A stretch of 64,000 bases of DNA. Origin: Eutrophocola salsuginis (GTDB lineage: Bacteria; Pseudomonadota; Gammaproteobacteria; Pseudomonadales; Pseudohongiellaceae). The DNA lies in contig JAYQTB010000004.1 in assembly GCA_038147195.1 (NCBI GenBank), forward strand, positions 310,001 through 374,000, given 5' to 3'. This document shows positions 35,401-43,161 of this stretch, piece after piece. Under the pieces are notes generated by a model that saw only the letters and a program-made list of their open reading frames with translations, was not told where the DNA came from and made no database searches. A program made the translations under genes and the position numbers. Numbering within the stretch: position 1 is the stretch's first letter; every line of letters begins with the position of its first letter.

Positions 35401-35615
35401 ACAATGCCTTTCTCGACGTCGGCCGGCGTGGCCCCGGGGTAGGCCATGCTGACCTGGATGATTGGTAGGTCAAAGTCCGGCATCGCCTTCTTGGTGATGG
35501 TGGCCACGGAATAGAGGCCGGCCAGGATGATAGTGATCATCATGAGATTGGCCGCAACGTGGTTGTTGGCGAACCAGTTGATCAGGCCTTGTTCGACTTT
35601 TGGTTTGCTTGCCAT
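32472..35615 (-). CDS. RND-family efflux transporter, inner-membrane pump
   Basis: A 1047-residue AcrB-like proton-driven pump with twelve membrane segments: one near residues 15-35, five clustered around 340-530, one near 540, and five around 850-1020. The proton-relay aspartates are present in TM4 (VLGIVVDDAIIIGESA). Two large periplasmic loops hold the porter domains. It follows the membrane fusion protein gene by 30 bases. An outer-membrane channel gene is not in the window and is presumably encoded elsewhere. The substrate is unknown; the divergent subclass with NxxxP-poor porter loops is common in marine bacteria. Confidence 0.93.
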   Translation of the reverse strand: MASKPKVEQGLINWFANNHVAANLMMITIILAGLYSVATITKKAMPDFDLPIIQVSMAYPGATPADVEKGIVILIEESVEDVDGITTVRSVAREGSGSITLEVDESYDINEVLNDVKTRVDGIINFPVDAEPASVSRTIIRNDAMRIEVYGDINPVSQKELAQQIRDELLELDNVTSVRLAGDRPYEIGIEVSENTLLKYGLSLDQIAQRIRMSSLDLPAGSIDTEGGEILVRTQAMAYNYQDFDKIVLMTTTDGTILTLGDIATIVDGFEDTETYARFDGQPSISLTVQTTSNQNMLQVTETVRNFVDERKATLPEGIEMNVWADTSYYLQDRLDLMTSNLLMGALLVLIILSLFLELKLAFWVIVGIPISFLGAFALMPAVGLDLNMLSLFGFIMVLGIVVDDAIIIGESAHHSMSKYGHSVDSIVHGANRVAMPATFGVLTTIVAFMPLLMISGFAAAFTDSIGWVVILCLVFSLIESKLILPSHLVHFGRPKPNSWFSTIPAWCNDKLSAYVHNTYVPWLRRCIEYRWITLSSFVGLLIISAGLLAGGIVRVVFLPEIPSDFIQASVTMVEGSPEQQTRVIMNKIEQAALSLNGKFEFVDSETGETSTNIVDHVIIVGSGVASGTAAIEMDKDVANQIDSDLITEYLMNYVGEMPGLKSLTFSAGQVFGGNPISYQLVSQNPAELTAAAAELEAKLRTYNGLINIKNEAVNSKDELRLQLLPRAEVMGFTLNDLSTQVRNAFYGSQAQRLQRGDDEVRVMVRYPESERVSIGDLEDMYIRTGNGESVPFSSIADFDMQQGYAQINRVEGERSVAVNADIIESMVEPNLVNDDIKNNFFPEMKSRYPSVDYREDGGTAEQASIIQDMARGMVFAIFGIYALLAIPLRSYMQPLMIMGVIPFGIVGAIVGHLVVGIPVNFMSFLGIIALSGVVVNDSIIMVNFVNKAKRKGTPIIDAVINGGIRRFRAIMLTSLTTFFGLLPILMETSMQAQFLIPMATSLAFGIVFATVITLLLIPCLYVILEDMQGKRITPRIISDEATLKPA

Positions 35616-35645
35616 GAAGAAGAGCCTCTGATTTCGTTAAGGGGC

Positions 35646-36866
35646 TTACTGTATGACTTGAAGTGACAGGTCGATGCCTTCCACGGAATTGACCTGCACC
35701 AGGGCGCCATTTAGAGGGTTTTCCAAGCGGGTTAGGATGACGCGGTCGCCATTTTCCAGGCCGGCTGAGATATAGACGTCGTCGCCATTGATGGTAAGGA
35801 CTTCCACGGTCTTCGGCCGCAGGCGTCCTTCAGTATCAGCGGTCCAGATGACGGAGTTGGCCTGCAGCGTGTAGCGCGGTAGCACCACAACGTTTTTCAG
35901 AGTCCGTCCCTTGATGCTGGCATTGATGTAGGTGCCGATGCGCAGGGGTTCGCGCTGCCAGTCGCTGTTGTCGATGTAGAGGTTGTAGGGATCTTCCACC
36001 TGAACGACGCTGAACAGCACTCGTGTACGGGTATCCAGCACACCCTCGGTGCGGGTAAGTTTGCCCTTCCAGTGGTACTCGCGATTGCCGATGTGGCTGA
36101 CCAGGTCAACTTCCGCTGCATTCGCCAGGGCGTCGGCACTGCTGATATTGCGTGTTGCCGCCGGCAGGTCGAGGTAGGCAATCTTGCCTTCGGGTATCGG
36201 CAGCCTGACCTCTGCGTAATCCACGGCGAAGGTTTCCGCGATGGATGAACCAGTTGTCACATACTGTCCAACGTCAGTGTTCTTGGCGCTAACTAGCCCA
36301 TCATATGGGGCGATGATCGCCGTTTTAGCCAGGTCGGTTGTGGCCTGCTCAAGGTCGGCTTCGGCCGATTCCAGCCTCGCCATGGCTTCGGCCAGTTGTG
36401 GTTTGCGCAGGTAGAGGTCCTTGGCCCGGATACGTTCGTGTTCCGCTTCACTCATCCTGTCCCATTCACGCTGGGCAACATCGCCCTGGCCGCGTTCCAG
36501 TTCGAGTTGACTGCGGGCGGCGGCAACATTGGCTTCGGCGCGGCTGACCGCGGCGCGGTAATCGAGGTCGTCTAGCTGGAGCAGGATATCACCCTTGCGG
36601 AAGAAACCACCGGCAACGAAGGCCGGGGAGACGGAGACGACCTGGCCTGAGACTTCAGAAACGAGGTTCGTCCTTGTGCGCGGTTCCACCGTACCCTGTG
36701 AAGCTACAGTTATGGCGGCATCCTTCACGGTCACGGTCACTGCATCTACGACCACGGCGAGCTGCTGGGGCTCGTTCTGTTCGGCTTCCGGGCGAAGCAT
36801 CCGCAACATGGCGGCGATGACGATCGCGGCAACGATAATCACGGTGGGAAGCAACTTTTTCAGCAT
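35646..36866 (-). CDS. RND efflux membrane fusion protein (HlyD/AcrA family)
   Basis: A 406-residue periplasmic adaptor. It has an N-terminal membrane anchor (LLPTVIIVAAIVIAAMLRML), a biotinyl-lipoyl-like half (VSGQVVSVSPAFVAGGFFRKGDILLQLDD), a coiled-coil hairpin near residues 110-175 rich in Glu/Arg/Ala, a second lipoyl half (IIAPYDGLVSAKNTDVGQYV), then beta-barrel and proximal domains. It should bridge the RND pump and an outer-membrane channel. The pump gene follows in the same operon. The promoter region holds a strong palindrome at 37073-37096. Confidence 0.92.
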   Translation of the reverse strand: MLKKLLPTVIIVAAIVIAAMLRMLRPEAEQNEPQQLAVVVDAVTVTVKDAAITVASQGTVEPRTRTNLVSEVSGQVVSVSPAFVAGGFFRKGDILLQLDDLDYRAAVSRAEANVAAARSQLELERGQGDVAQREWDRMSEAEHERIRAKDLYLRKPQLAEAMARLESAEADLEQATTDLAKTAIIAPYDGLVSAKNTDVGQYVTTGSSIAETFAVDYAEVRLPIPEGKIAYLDLPAATRNISSADALANAAEVDLVSHIGNREYHWKGKLTRTEGVLDTRTRVLFSVVQVEDPYNLYIDNSDWQREPLRIGTYINASIKGRTLKNVVVLPRYTLQANSVIWTADTEGRLRPKTVEVLTINGDDVYISAGLENGDRVILTRLENPLNGALVQVNSVEGIDLSLQVIQ

Positions 36867-37214
36867 TTGAATTAACCTTTAAATAACCGAGTAACGAATG
36901 CCTGTAATTTTCCTGCCTGGCCTCTGGGCATGGCATTCTGATGGACCGGGGTAATACGAAATCTGTCACCGGGAACCGGTGCTGTCGGCCAGCTAATCAC
37001 ATGGATTGATCGGTCTGCCGAGTCTTTAATACAGGTACGTCCAACTACCTGATTCGGATTACTTTTCATTAAAATAATGACTCGCGAGTCATTATTTCGC
37101 GAGCATCTTACCCGGAACACCGGTACTAGGCAATGGGAATACTCGTGCAATTGTGTAAATTCAGGGAATCCCTACCTGTGCAGAGCAGCAGGAGGTTTTA
37201 CGTGTGTTGTATGA
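36867..37214. other. Promoter region of the RND pump operon
   Basis: About 350 bases between the desaturase stop and the adaptor start. It contains the 24-bp palindrome listed separately, about 205 bases upstream of the adaptor ATG. The CGGGGTAATACGAAAT segment near 36947-36962 and an imperfect repeat of the TCGCGAG core at 37097-37104 were noted. No credible gene on either strand. Confidence 0.5.
37073..37096. promoter_or_regulatory. Perfect 24-bp palindrome, candidate TetR-type operator
   Basis: Arms AATAATGACTCG and CGAGTCATTATT are exact reverse complements. The TGACTCGCGAGTCA core resembles operators of TetR-family repressors that control RND pumps. No TetR gene lies nearby, so the regulator would act from elsewhere. 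Confidence 0.7.
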
Positions 37215-38390
37215 TCAGGCCGCCTGGTAAGGCAGCGAGGTGAAGGTGTTAAGCAGGGCCTGCCAGTTCCTGCGCTTGCCCCGCAGTTCCACTCTCAGCA
37301 GGCGGTAACGCTGGCGCAGGTTCTCCAGCTCCAGGAACCTGGAATGCAGGTCTTCTGAAAATTGCTTTGAAAGTCGCTCGGTCTTTGCCTGGTACCACTG
37401 CTGTTTGAGTTCCGCCCAGTGATTGAGCGTGTCCACGAGTTGTTGGTACTCATGTTCGAGCTTCTTGCGCCAGGTGCGTGAGTCGAATACCTGTTCGCAC
37501 TTGCTCAGCGCCGCTTGATACTGCACTTCCAACCTGGTCAGCTCCTGGCGGTAGGATGAGCAAAGGCGCAGATCTCTGGTCAGGCCTATCCAAGAGCAGG
37601 CACGGATCAGCCACTTGGTGGGGTCCCAGTGGTACCACTTGATGCCGTTGCGGTAATCCCACGCGAAGGTGTGGTGGTAGTTATGGTATCCCTCCCCGAA
37701 GGTGAATAGGGAAATGAAGCCGTTATCACGTGCGGTCTGCGAGGGATCATATTGGCGTGTACCCCACATGTGGGCGGCGGAATTGATCAGGTAGGTGAAA
37801 TGCTGGCTCAACGTCAGGCGCAGGAAACCGGCGAGCAGGAAGCTGCCCCATATATCGCCGTGCAGTAAACCGATCAGGACCGGCACACCTACGTTCATGA
37901 GCAGCAGCAGGGCCAGGTAATGGTTGCGCTGCCAGACTAGTATGGGCTCTTTGAAAAGGTCCTGGACGTTGCTGACATCCTCCTGGGTGGCATCCCAGTC
38001 GCGGATCATCCACTCGAAATGGGAATACCAGAAGCCCTTGCCAGCAGAGTAGGGGTCCTTCTCGTCATCGTCCACGTGCAGGTGATGGCGACGATGGTCG
38101 GATGCCCAGGTAATGCAGTCGTTCTGGAGTGCGCACGCGCCACCGAGGGCGAAGATGAATTTCAGGACTGGGTGGGCCTTGTAGGCCTTGTGCGACCACA
38201 GCCGGTGGTAGCCTGCAGTAATGCACATCTCACAGAACACCATTAGTACCAGGAACCATGCCCACTCGTAGGCGTCGTATCCATAGCGTATGCCGTACCA
38301 GGGTACGACGGTCAGAGCGACTAGGGGCGGAATGCCGAGAACGGCGAGATTCAACCAGCGGATGGGGGGGGTGGGCTTGTCTGAAGACAT
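37215..38390 (-). CDS. Membrane fatty acid (acyl-CoA delta-9 type) desaturase
   Basis: A 391-residue integral-membrane di-iron desaturase that introduces a cis double bond in saturated acyl chains using O2. All three histidine boxes are present: HRLWSH (residues 62-67), HRRHH (99-103) and HNYHH (about 247). Membrane segments lie near residues 15-35, 42-60, 70-90 and 155-200. The last 100 residues are charged and helical (LEHEYQQLVDTLNHWAELK, then ENLRQRYRLLRVELRGKR), likely a coiled coil, as often found in gammaproteobacterial members. It is divergent from the TonB receptor. A TGTAA-N4-TTACA repeat 45 bases upstream may be its operator. Confidence 0.93.
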   Translation of the reverse strand: MSSDKPTPPIRWLNLAVLGIPPLVALTVVPWYGIRYGYDAYEWAWFLVLMVFCEMCITAGYHRLWSHKAYKAHPVLKFIFALGGACALQNDCITWASDHRRHHLHVDDDEKDPYSAGKGFWYSHFEWMIRDWDATQEDVSNVQDLFKEPILVWQRNHYLALLLLMNVGVPVLIGLLHGDIWGSFLLAGFLRLTLSQHFTYLINSAAHMWGTRQYDPSQTARDNGFISLFTFGEGYHNYHHTFAWDYRNGIKWYHWDPTKWLIRACSWIGLTRDLRLCSSYRQELTRLEVQYQAALSKCEQVFDSRTWRKKLEHEYQQLVDTLNHWAELKQQWYQAKTERLSKQFSEDLHSRFLELENLRQRYRLLRVELRGKRRNWQALLNTFTSLPYQAA

Positions 38391-38434
38391 GATCTGGGTA
38401 TAGAGGCCTTTTTAAAATTCAAAGGTGGCACTTG

Positions 38435-38448
38435 TGTAAATTATTACA
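38435..38448. repeat. Inverted repeat TGTAA-N4-TTACA upstream of the desaturase
   Basis: Five-base arms separated by ATTA, lying 45 bases before the desaturase start and 115 bases before the TonB receptor start. It is a candidate regulator-binding site; the binding protein is unknown. It does not match the FabR or FadR consensus closely. Confidence 0.3.
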
Positions 38449-38562
38449 GATAAATCCTGGGAGTAAAACCAGCAGAAATCAATCAAATTGTCTGCCGGGT
38501 TCTAAAATGTAATAGAGTGTCGATATAATCCATCAATTTTTTATAACTGTTTGTAAAAATTT

Positions 38563-40770
38563 ATGAAGCCAAGCAATTACTTTGTTCATACAAATGGTAT
38601 TCCGTTCAGAAAGAGACCAGACTCACTGCGCCAGTTGATGACCAGCGTACTGATCGGTACCGGTGCCAACCTGCTGATGGCAGGCATAGTAAAGGCTCAA
38701 GATGGCTCGGTAGAGGAAATCATTATCGAAGATACGGTGGGCGGCGCGTATCGTATCGACCAGAGTGCCATCGGCAAGCTCACCGAGCCCCTGCTCGATA
38801 CTCCCCAGTCCGTCACCACTATTTCATCTCAGCTCATGGAAGACCGGAACGTCATGAGCCTTGATGACGCCCTGCGCAACGTCCCAGGCATCACATTAGG
38901 TGCCGGTGAATTCAGCTGGCAGGGAAATAACCCTTTCATTCGCGGATTTTCATCCCGTAATGACATGTTCCTGGACGGCATGCGTGATCTTGGAAGCTAC
39001 GCCCGCGATCCCTTCAACCTGGAATCCGTGGAAGTGCTCCTCGGTCCTTCCTCCATGGTGTTTGGCCGGGGCTCCACTGGTGGTGTCATCAACCAAAGCA
39101 CCAAGAAACCCCTGGATACTCCGTTGAGCAGTTTGCACGTGAACCTCGGTAACGCTAACACCGCAAGGGCCACAGTCGATCTCAACCAGCCGCTGAATGT
39201 CGGCAGTGGTACTGCCTTACGACTGAACCTGCTCGCACACAGCAGTAATGTACCCGGACGTGACATTGCGGAAACCGAACGATTTGGCATTGCACCCAGC
39301 CTGAGCACGGAACTGGGCAGCGCAACCCGCCTGACCCTGAGCTACATGCACCTGCAAAGTGACAGCGTTCCTGACTATGGCATGCCGTGGATCAGCAATC
39401 GCCCGCCGCGTGTAGAACGGGATAATTTTTACGGCTTCGAATCTGACTACCTGGAAACCCAGGCAGATGTGTTTTCGGGCATCATAGATCACACGTTCAG
39501 TCGTGTCTGGTCTCTGAACTCCCAGTTACGCTATGCCAACTATTCCCGCAGCAGTTTTATCACGGAACCGCAGGTTGGACCGAAATTCACTCAGGCCGAT
39601 GCGCCAGCCAACGTAACGGTCGAGCGTATGATCTTCACCGGGCAAAGCGACGAAACCATGTTGCAGGGGCAGCTGAATCTGCGTGGAGATTTTACGACAG
39701 GCAGTGTGGAGCATACGCTGATCACAGGGTTCGAGATCGCCTCCGAGGCGTCCGATCCGTCGTTTGGTTTTGCTTCGCAAACACCCTATTTTGATTTTGG
39801 CATTCCTGTTCCGACGACAAATCTCGCCAATCCGGTTGCCGGCACGTATGCCGGTATCACCGCGACGCGATTGGTTTCGGACGCGGACAGCGACACGCTG
39901 GCGGCCTATGTGCTGGATACCCTCAAGTTTGGTGACCATTGGCAGCTCAGTCTTGGATTGCGTTGGGACAGTTTCGACACTGGTTATGCCGAACAACGGC
40001 TGGATGTGGATGGTTTTGAGACCTCCCGGAATCGCTTTGACACGAGTGTGACAGAATTCAGTTATCGTTCTGCACTGGTATACAAGCCGGTGGAAAATGG
40101 CACTCTGTATATTGGCTGGGGCACGTCCTTCAACCCGTCGGCCGAAGGCGTTTCCTTCATTAACAGCGGACGTGGGCTCACAATCGGCGATGTGGCGCTT
40201 GACCCCGAAGAAAACGAGAGCTTGGAGTTCGGCGTGAAGTGGAGCCTGTTCAATGACAGCCTATTAGTTGACGGCGCCGTGTTCCGTATCACAAAGGACA
40301 ATGCCCGTGTAGCCGATCCCCTCAACCCGGGCTTCAATACTCTCGCCGGCAGGCAGGAGATCAAGGGGCTGTCGGTCAACATGAGTGGCGGCTTCGGCGA
40401 TATCCTGCATTTCACCGCCGGCTACACCCGCCTGGATGATGAACAGCGCAATACCATCACTGGTACGACGACTAGAATCAATAATGTGGCGCAGAACAGC
40501 TTTTCTTTCTGGGTAAACTGGGCTACCGGGAACAGTCTCGATTTCGGCATCGGTACCCGCTATATGGATGACAGGGTGTTTGGTGCAAAGCGCGCCGATG
40601 ATTACTGGGCGTTGGACGCGATGATGAAGTACCAGTTTTCGGACACGATCACCTACAAGCTCAATCTTACCAATATCACTGACGAGTACTATTTCGACCA
40701 ATTGCATCCCTGGCATGTGGTCCCCGGGCCGGGCTTTGGCGCCGTTTTTGCGGTAAATTTCGACTACTGA
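38563..40770 (+). CDS. piuA: TonB-dependent siderophore receptor (Fiu/PiuA type)
   Basis: A 735-residue outer-membrane receptor. An unusually long N-terminal signal region (hydrophobic LMTSVLIGTGANLLMAGIV, cleavage near KAQDG) is followed by a plug domain (residues about 75-190, with LDTPQSVTTISSQLMEDR and NPFIRGFSSRNDMFLDGMRDLG). A 22-strand barrel ends in AVFAVNFDY. The QSVTTIS and GAVN-like motifs put it with catecholate siderophore receptors of the Fiu/PiuA group. The next gene is the PiuC/YbiX hydroxylase, its usual neighbour, which supports the call. No clear Fur box was found in the upstream 170 bases. Confidence 0.88.
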   Translation: MKPSNYFVHTNGIPFRKRPDSLRQLMTSVLIGTGANLLMAGIVKAQDGSVEEIIIEDTVGGAYRIDQSAIGKLTEPLLDTPQSVTTISSQLMEDRNVMSLDDALRNVPGITLGAGEFSWQGNNPFIRGFSSRNDMFLDGMRDLGSYARDPFNLESVEVLLGPSSMVFGRGSTGGVINQSTKKPLDTPLSSLHVNLGNANTARATVDLNQPLNVGSGTALRLNLLAHSSNVPGRDIAETERFGIAPSLSTELGSATRLTLSYMHLQSDSVPDYGMPWISNRPPRVERDNFYGFESDYLETQADVFSGIIDHTFSRVWSLNSQLRYANYSRSSFITEPQVGPKFTQADAPANVTVERMIFTGQSDETMLQGQLNLRGDFTTGSVEHTLITGFEIASEASDPSFGFASQTPYFDFGIPVPTTNLANPVAGTYAGITATRLVSDADSDTLAAYVLDTLKFGDHWQLSLGLRWDSFDTGYAEQRLDVDGFETSRNRFDTSVTEFSYRSALVYKPVENGTLYIGWGTSFNPSAEGVSFINSGRGLTIGDVALDPEENESLEFGVKWSLFNDSLLVDGAVFRITKDNARVADPLNPGFNTLAGRQEIKGLSVNMSGGFGDILHFTAGYTRLDDEQRNTITGTTTRINNVAQNSFSFWVNWATGNSLDFGIGTRYMDDRVFGAKRADDYWALDAMMKYQFSDTITYKLNLTNITDEYYFDQLHPWHVVPGPGFGAVFAVNFDY

Positions 40771-40791
40771 TCCGTCATTCGGGACTTGCCG

Positions 40792-41472
40792 ATGCTTATT
40801 CACCTCACTCAGGTACTATCCAAGGAAGAACTGGCGCAGTGCCGTGCCGCCCTGGAAAACGTGGAGTGGGCAGACGGTCGCGGCAGCGCCGGCTACCTGT
40901 CCCGGGCCGTGAAAAACAACCGGCAGTTACCCGACAACCATCCGGTGGCACGCGAGCTGGGTGAATTGGTCGTCAGGGCGCTGGACCGCAACGAGCGCTT
41001 CACAGCCGCCGCGTTGCCACTGAAACTTGTGCCGCCGCTGTTCAACTGTTACGAAGGTGGCGGGGAGTACGGGCGCCATGTCGATGGCGCCATTCGTCCT
41101 ATAACGGGCACTCCGCACCGGGTGCGCACAGATCTGTCCGCCACTCTGTTCCTGTCGGATCCGGATACTTATACAGGTGGGGAGCTCGTCATCGAGGACA
41201 GCCTCGGTCCGGCCGAGATCAAGCTTCCCGCCGGCGATATGGTCCTGTACCCGGGCACCAGCGTACACGGCGTAAAACCGGTAACTGCCGGGCGAAGACT
41301 GGCGGTCTTTTTCTGGATCCAGAGCATGGTGCGCAGCGATGCCCACCGCGTAATCTTGTATGAACTGGACAAGGCAATCCAGCAGGTGGCGGTGGCATCA
41401 CCGGACCAGCCGGCACTTACCAACCTGGCCGGTGTCTATCACAATCTCTTGCGGGAATGGGCGGATACCTGA
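40792..41472 (+). CDS. piuC: Fe2+/2-oxoglutarate dioxygenase, PKHD type (PiuC/YbiX)
   Basis: About 226 residues from the ATG at 40792; a TTG two codons earlier is possible. It is very similar to E. coli YbiX: KNNRQLPDNHPVA, PLFNCYEGGGEYGRHVDGA and the C-terminal VYHNLLREW. Iron ligands H96, D98 and H159 and 2-oxoglutarate-binding R169 fall at the same residue numbers as in YbiX. It is linked to catecholate-iron uptake receptors, though its substrate is not established. It lies 21 bases after the receptor gene and overlaps slyX (TGATG). Confidence 0.93.
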   Translation: MLIHLTQVLSKEELAQCRAALENVEWADGRGSAGYLSRAVKNNRQLPDNHPVARELGELVVRALDRNERFTAAALPLKLVPPLFNCYEGGGEYGRHVDGAIRPITGTPHRVRTDLSATLFLSDPDTYTGGELVIEDSLGPAEIKLPAGDMVLYPGTSVHGVKPVTAGRRLAVFFWIQSMVRSDAHRVILYELDKAIQQVAVASPDQPALTNLAGVYHNLLREWADT

Positions 41473-41690
41473 TGGCGAAAGAACAGGACATCGAAGCTTT
41501 ACTAGTCGACCTACAGACACGCCTGGCATTCCAGGACCAGGCCATCAGCGAGCTCAATGATGTGATTACGGACCAGCAACAGCAAATCGACTGGTTGCGC
41601 GAGGAGTTGCAACTCGCCGGCGACAAGCTGAAGGTGTTAGAGGAATCAGTCGAGATCAGCGAGCAGGACGAAAAGCCGCCGCACTACTAA
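41472..41690 (+). CDS. slyX: SlyX family protein
   Basis: A 72-residue coiled-coil protein, starting MAKEQDIEALL at 41472. The ATG overlaps the piuC stop. The heptad-like LVDLQTRLAFQDQAISELND and the PPHY C-terminus are the hallmarks of SlyX. The cellular role is unknown. Confidence 0.92.
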   Translation: MAKEQDIEALLVDLQTRLAFQDQAISELNDVITDQQQQIDWLREELQLAGDKLKVLEESVEISEQDEKPPHY

Positions 41691-41755
41691 TCCGCAACAA
41701 ATGAGTAATTTCGGATGTTCATCCGGACGTATCTGATGCGACCTAATAGAACCAC

Positions 41756-42187
41756 TTAGCCTTTTATGGCGGTCACTTCCTCGGCCTGCAGGCCTTTTGT
41801 CCCCTCGGATACCGCGAATTTCACACGCTGACCCTCGCGCAGGATGCGATGGCCATTGCCCATGATGGAGCGGAAGTGGACAAAGATGTCTTCCCCGTTG
41901 TCACGCGTAATGAAACCGAAGCCCTTGTTGGCACTGAACCATTTTACGCTGCCAGTTTCCTTTTTGCTGTCAGCAGCGGGTTTACTGCGGTTTTTTTTCG
42001 GACTGGCAGAAGCTGCTGTTGTGACGTCGGCAGAATTGACCCAGTAACTGGTGAAGCAGCCACCGAGGAAGGCGCTGACGAAAACTGTCAGTGGCTGTGG
42101 AAAGATGTTATGGAGGTCGATGAAAAAAGCGAGTGCGCAAAGCACGATCGCCACTATCAAGGAAGCAATAATAATTTTGGTGTTCAT
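41756..42187 (-). CDS. Membrane-anchored cold-shock domain protein
   Basis: A 143-residue protein from the ATG at 42187 (MNTKIIIASL); the frame extends 36 codons further but that part looks non-coding. Two N-terminal hydrophobic segments (IIASLIVAIVLCALAFFI, then VFVSAFLGGCFTSYWV) are followed by a basic linker (SPKKNRSKPAADSKK). The C-terminal cold-shock domain has RNP1 KGFGFI and RNP2 DIFVHF. It is likely an RNA- or ssDNA-binding protein held at the inner membrane with its domain in the cytoplasm. It is convergent with slyX. A short hairpin CGGAT/ATCCG lies between them at 41712-41725. Confidence 0.85.
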   Translation of the reverse strand: MNTKIIIASLIVAIVLCALAFFIDLHNIFPQPLTVFVSAFLGGCFTSYWVNSADVTTAASASPKKNRSKPAADSKKETGSVKWFSANKGFGFITRDNGEDIFVHFRSIMGNGHRILREGQRVKFAVSEGTKGLQAEEVTAIKG

Positions 42188-42372
42188 GACAAGCTCGTTG
42201 ATACCGGTTTTTTCTTGTTCTTGTTTTCTTTCTATTTCCGCGGTGGTGGTGAGTTTAATAATTGTTTCACCGCAGTATGAGCCTGATGGTAACACTATAG
42301 AAAGCGGGATTTAAAGACTATGGGCGGTTCTGGGCCGAGATGTTCGTGTCTGACAGGCTTCAGGAAAAGCGC

Positions 42373-43140
42373 TTACAGGGGGATAGGAATACCCCCGGCG
42401 CGAATCTCGACGTCGGTTTTCTTGTCGCCGCCTTCGAATTCACTTTCGGGCGCATCACATTCGTCGAGGATGTCGTTCATTCGGCTCCTGTCCCTAGCAA
42501 AGAGGTCGAGATCGTACTTGAGCGCTACGTCACGCCACGCAATGGCGTAATCACAGTGAAAACCTTCTTGCGGCGGACGCCAGTTGCCGATGCCGCGATC
42601 ACGTTTCTTGTCATGGATATCACGTCCGACGGCGATCAGGTTGAGCGGGTCATTGGCGAACTGCATGCGTTTGTTGTCGTCCCACTGGTAGCCATTGGAA
42701 GCGTTGGCATACATCGGAGGAATGATGTGATCGATCTCGAGACGTGCAGCACGATCGAATATGTCGCCGGTATAAGGGTCGGTCCACTTGCCCATGCGCA
42801 CTTCGCACTGGCGCGGGTTGGTGTACGTGACTGGCACTTCGCTCGTTGCTACCAGGATCTGGGTTCGAACAGTCTGGCAATCGCCCGTGACGATCCAGTG
42901 CGGCCAGTCTTCCTCGAGATAAAACAGGTCCTCGTCCCGGTTGGAAAGGCGCGACCGGCTTGAGGGCATGAGGTCGTTGCGGTCTGGAGCCTGGCGGCAA
43001 TTGGCCTGGTGGCAATGGTAATAGCCAAAGGGGTCCCAGTGGCCGCCATTGCGGTCTGTACCCTTGTCGTAATGGGCACCGGCGCTGGCGGCAGCCAGAC
43101 TGGAGATGGACAGGATGATGATCTGTTTCAGGTTCGCCAT
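42373..43140 (-). CDS. Secreted HNH-family nuclease
   Basis: A 255-residue protein with a signal peptide (IIILSISSLAAASAGA). The N-terminal part has a His/Cys-rich GGHWDPFGYYHCHQANC segment (about residues 32-48) that may bind metal. The C-terminal part contains an HNH-type core: RLEIDHIIPPMYAN near residue 135, then NKRMQFANDPLNLIAV and GNWRPP. This is the order seen in the DUF1524/GmrSD-like HNH clan. Export suggests degradation of extracellular or periplasmic DNA for nutrients. It is 22 bases downstream of valS and may be partly read through from it. Confidence 0.82.
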   Translation of the reverse strand: MANLKQIIILSISSLAAASAGAHYDKGTDRNGGHWDPFGYYHCHQANCRQAPDRNDLMPSSRSRLSNRDEDLFYLEEDWPHWIVTGDCQTVRTQILVATSEVPVTYTNPRQCEVRMGKWTDPYTGDIFDRAARLEIDHIIPPMYANASNGYQWDDNKRMQFANDPLNLIAVGRDIHDKKRDRGIGNWRPPQEGFHCDYAIAWRDVALKYDLDLFARDRSRMNDILDECDAPESEFEGGDKKTDVEIRAGGIPIPL

Positions 43141-43161
43141 GTTGCTCTCCTGATGCTGTTT

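Noticed and set aside
36872..37150. A 92-codon minus-strand frame in the RND promoter region
   Set aside because: It spans the operator-like palindrome, has no domain and a non-coding composition.
38391..38562. Fur box before the TonB receptor
   Set aside because: AT-rich stretches exist, but none matches the GATAATGATAATCATTATC pattern well enough to claim.
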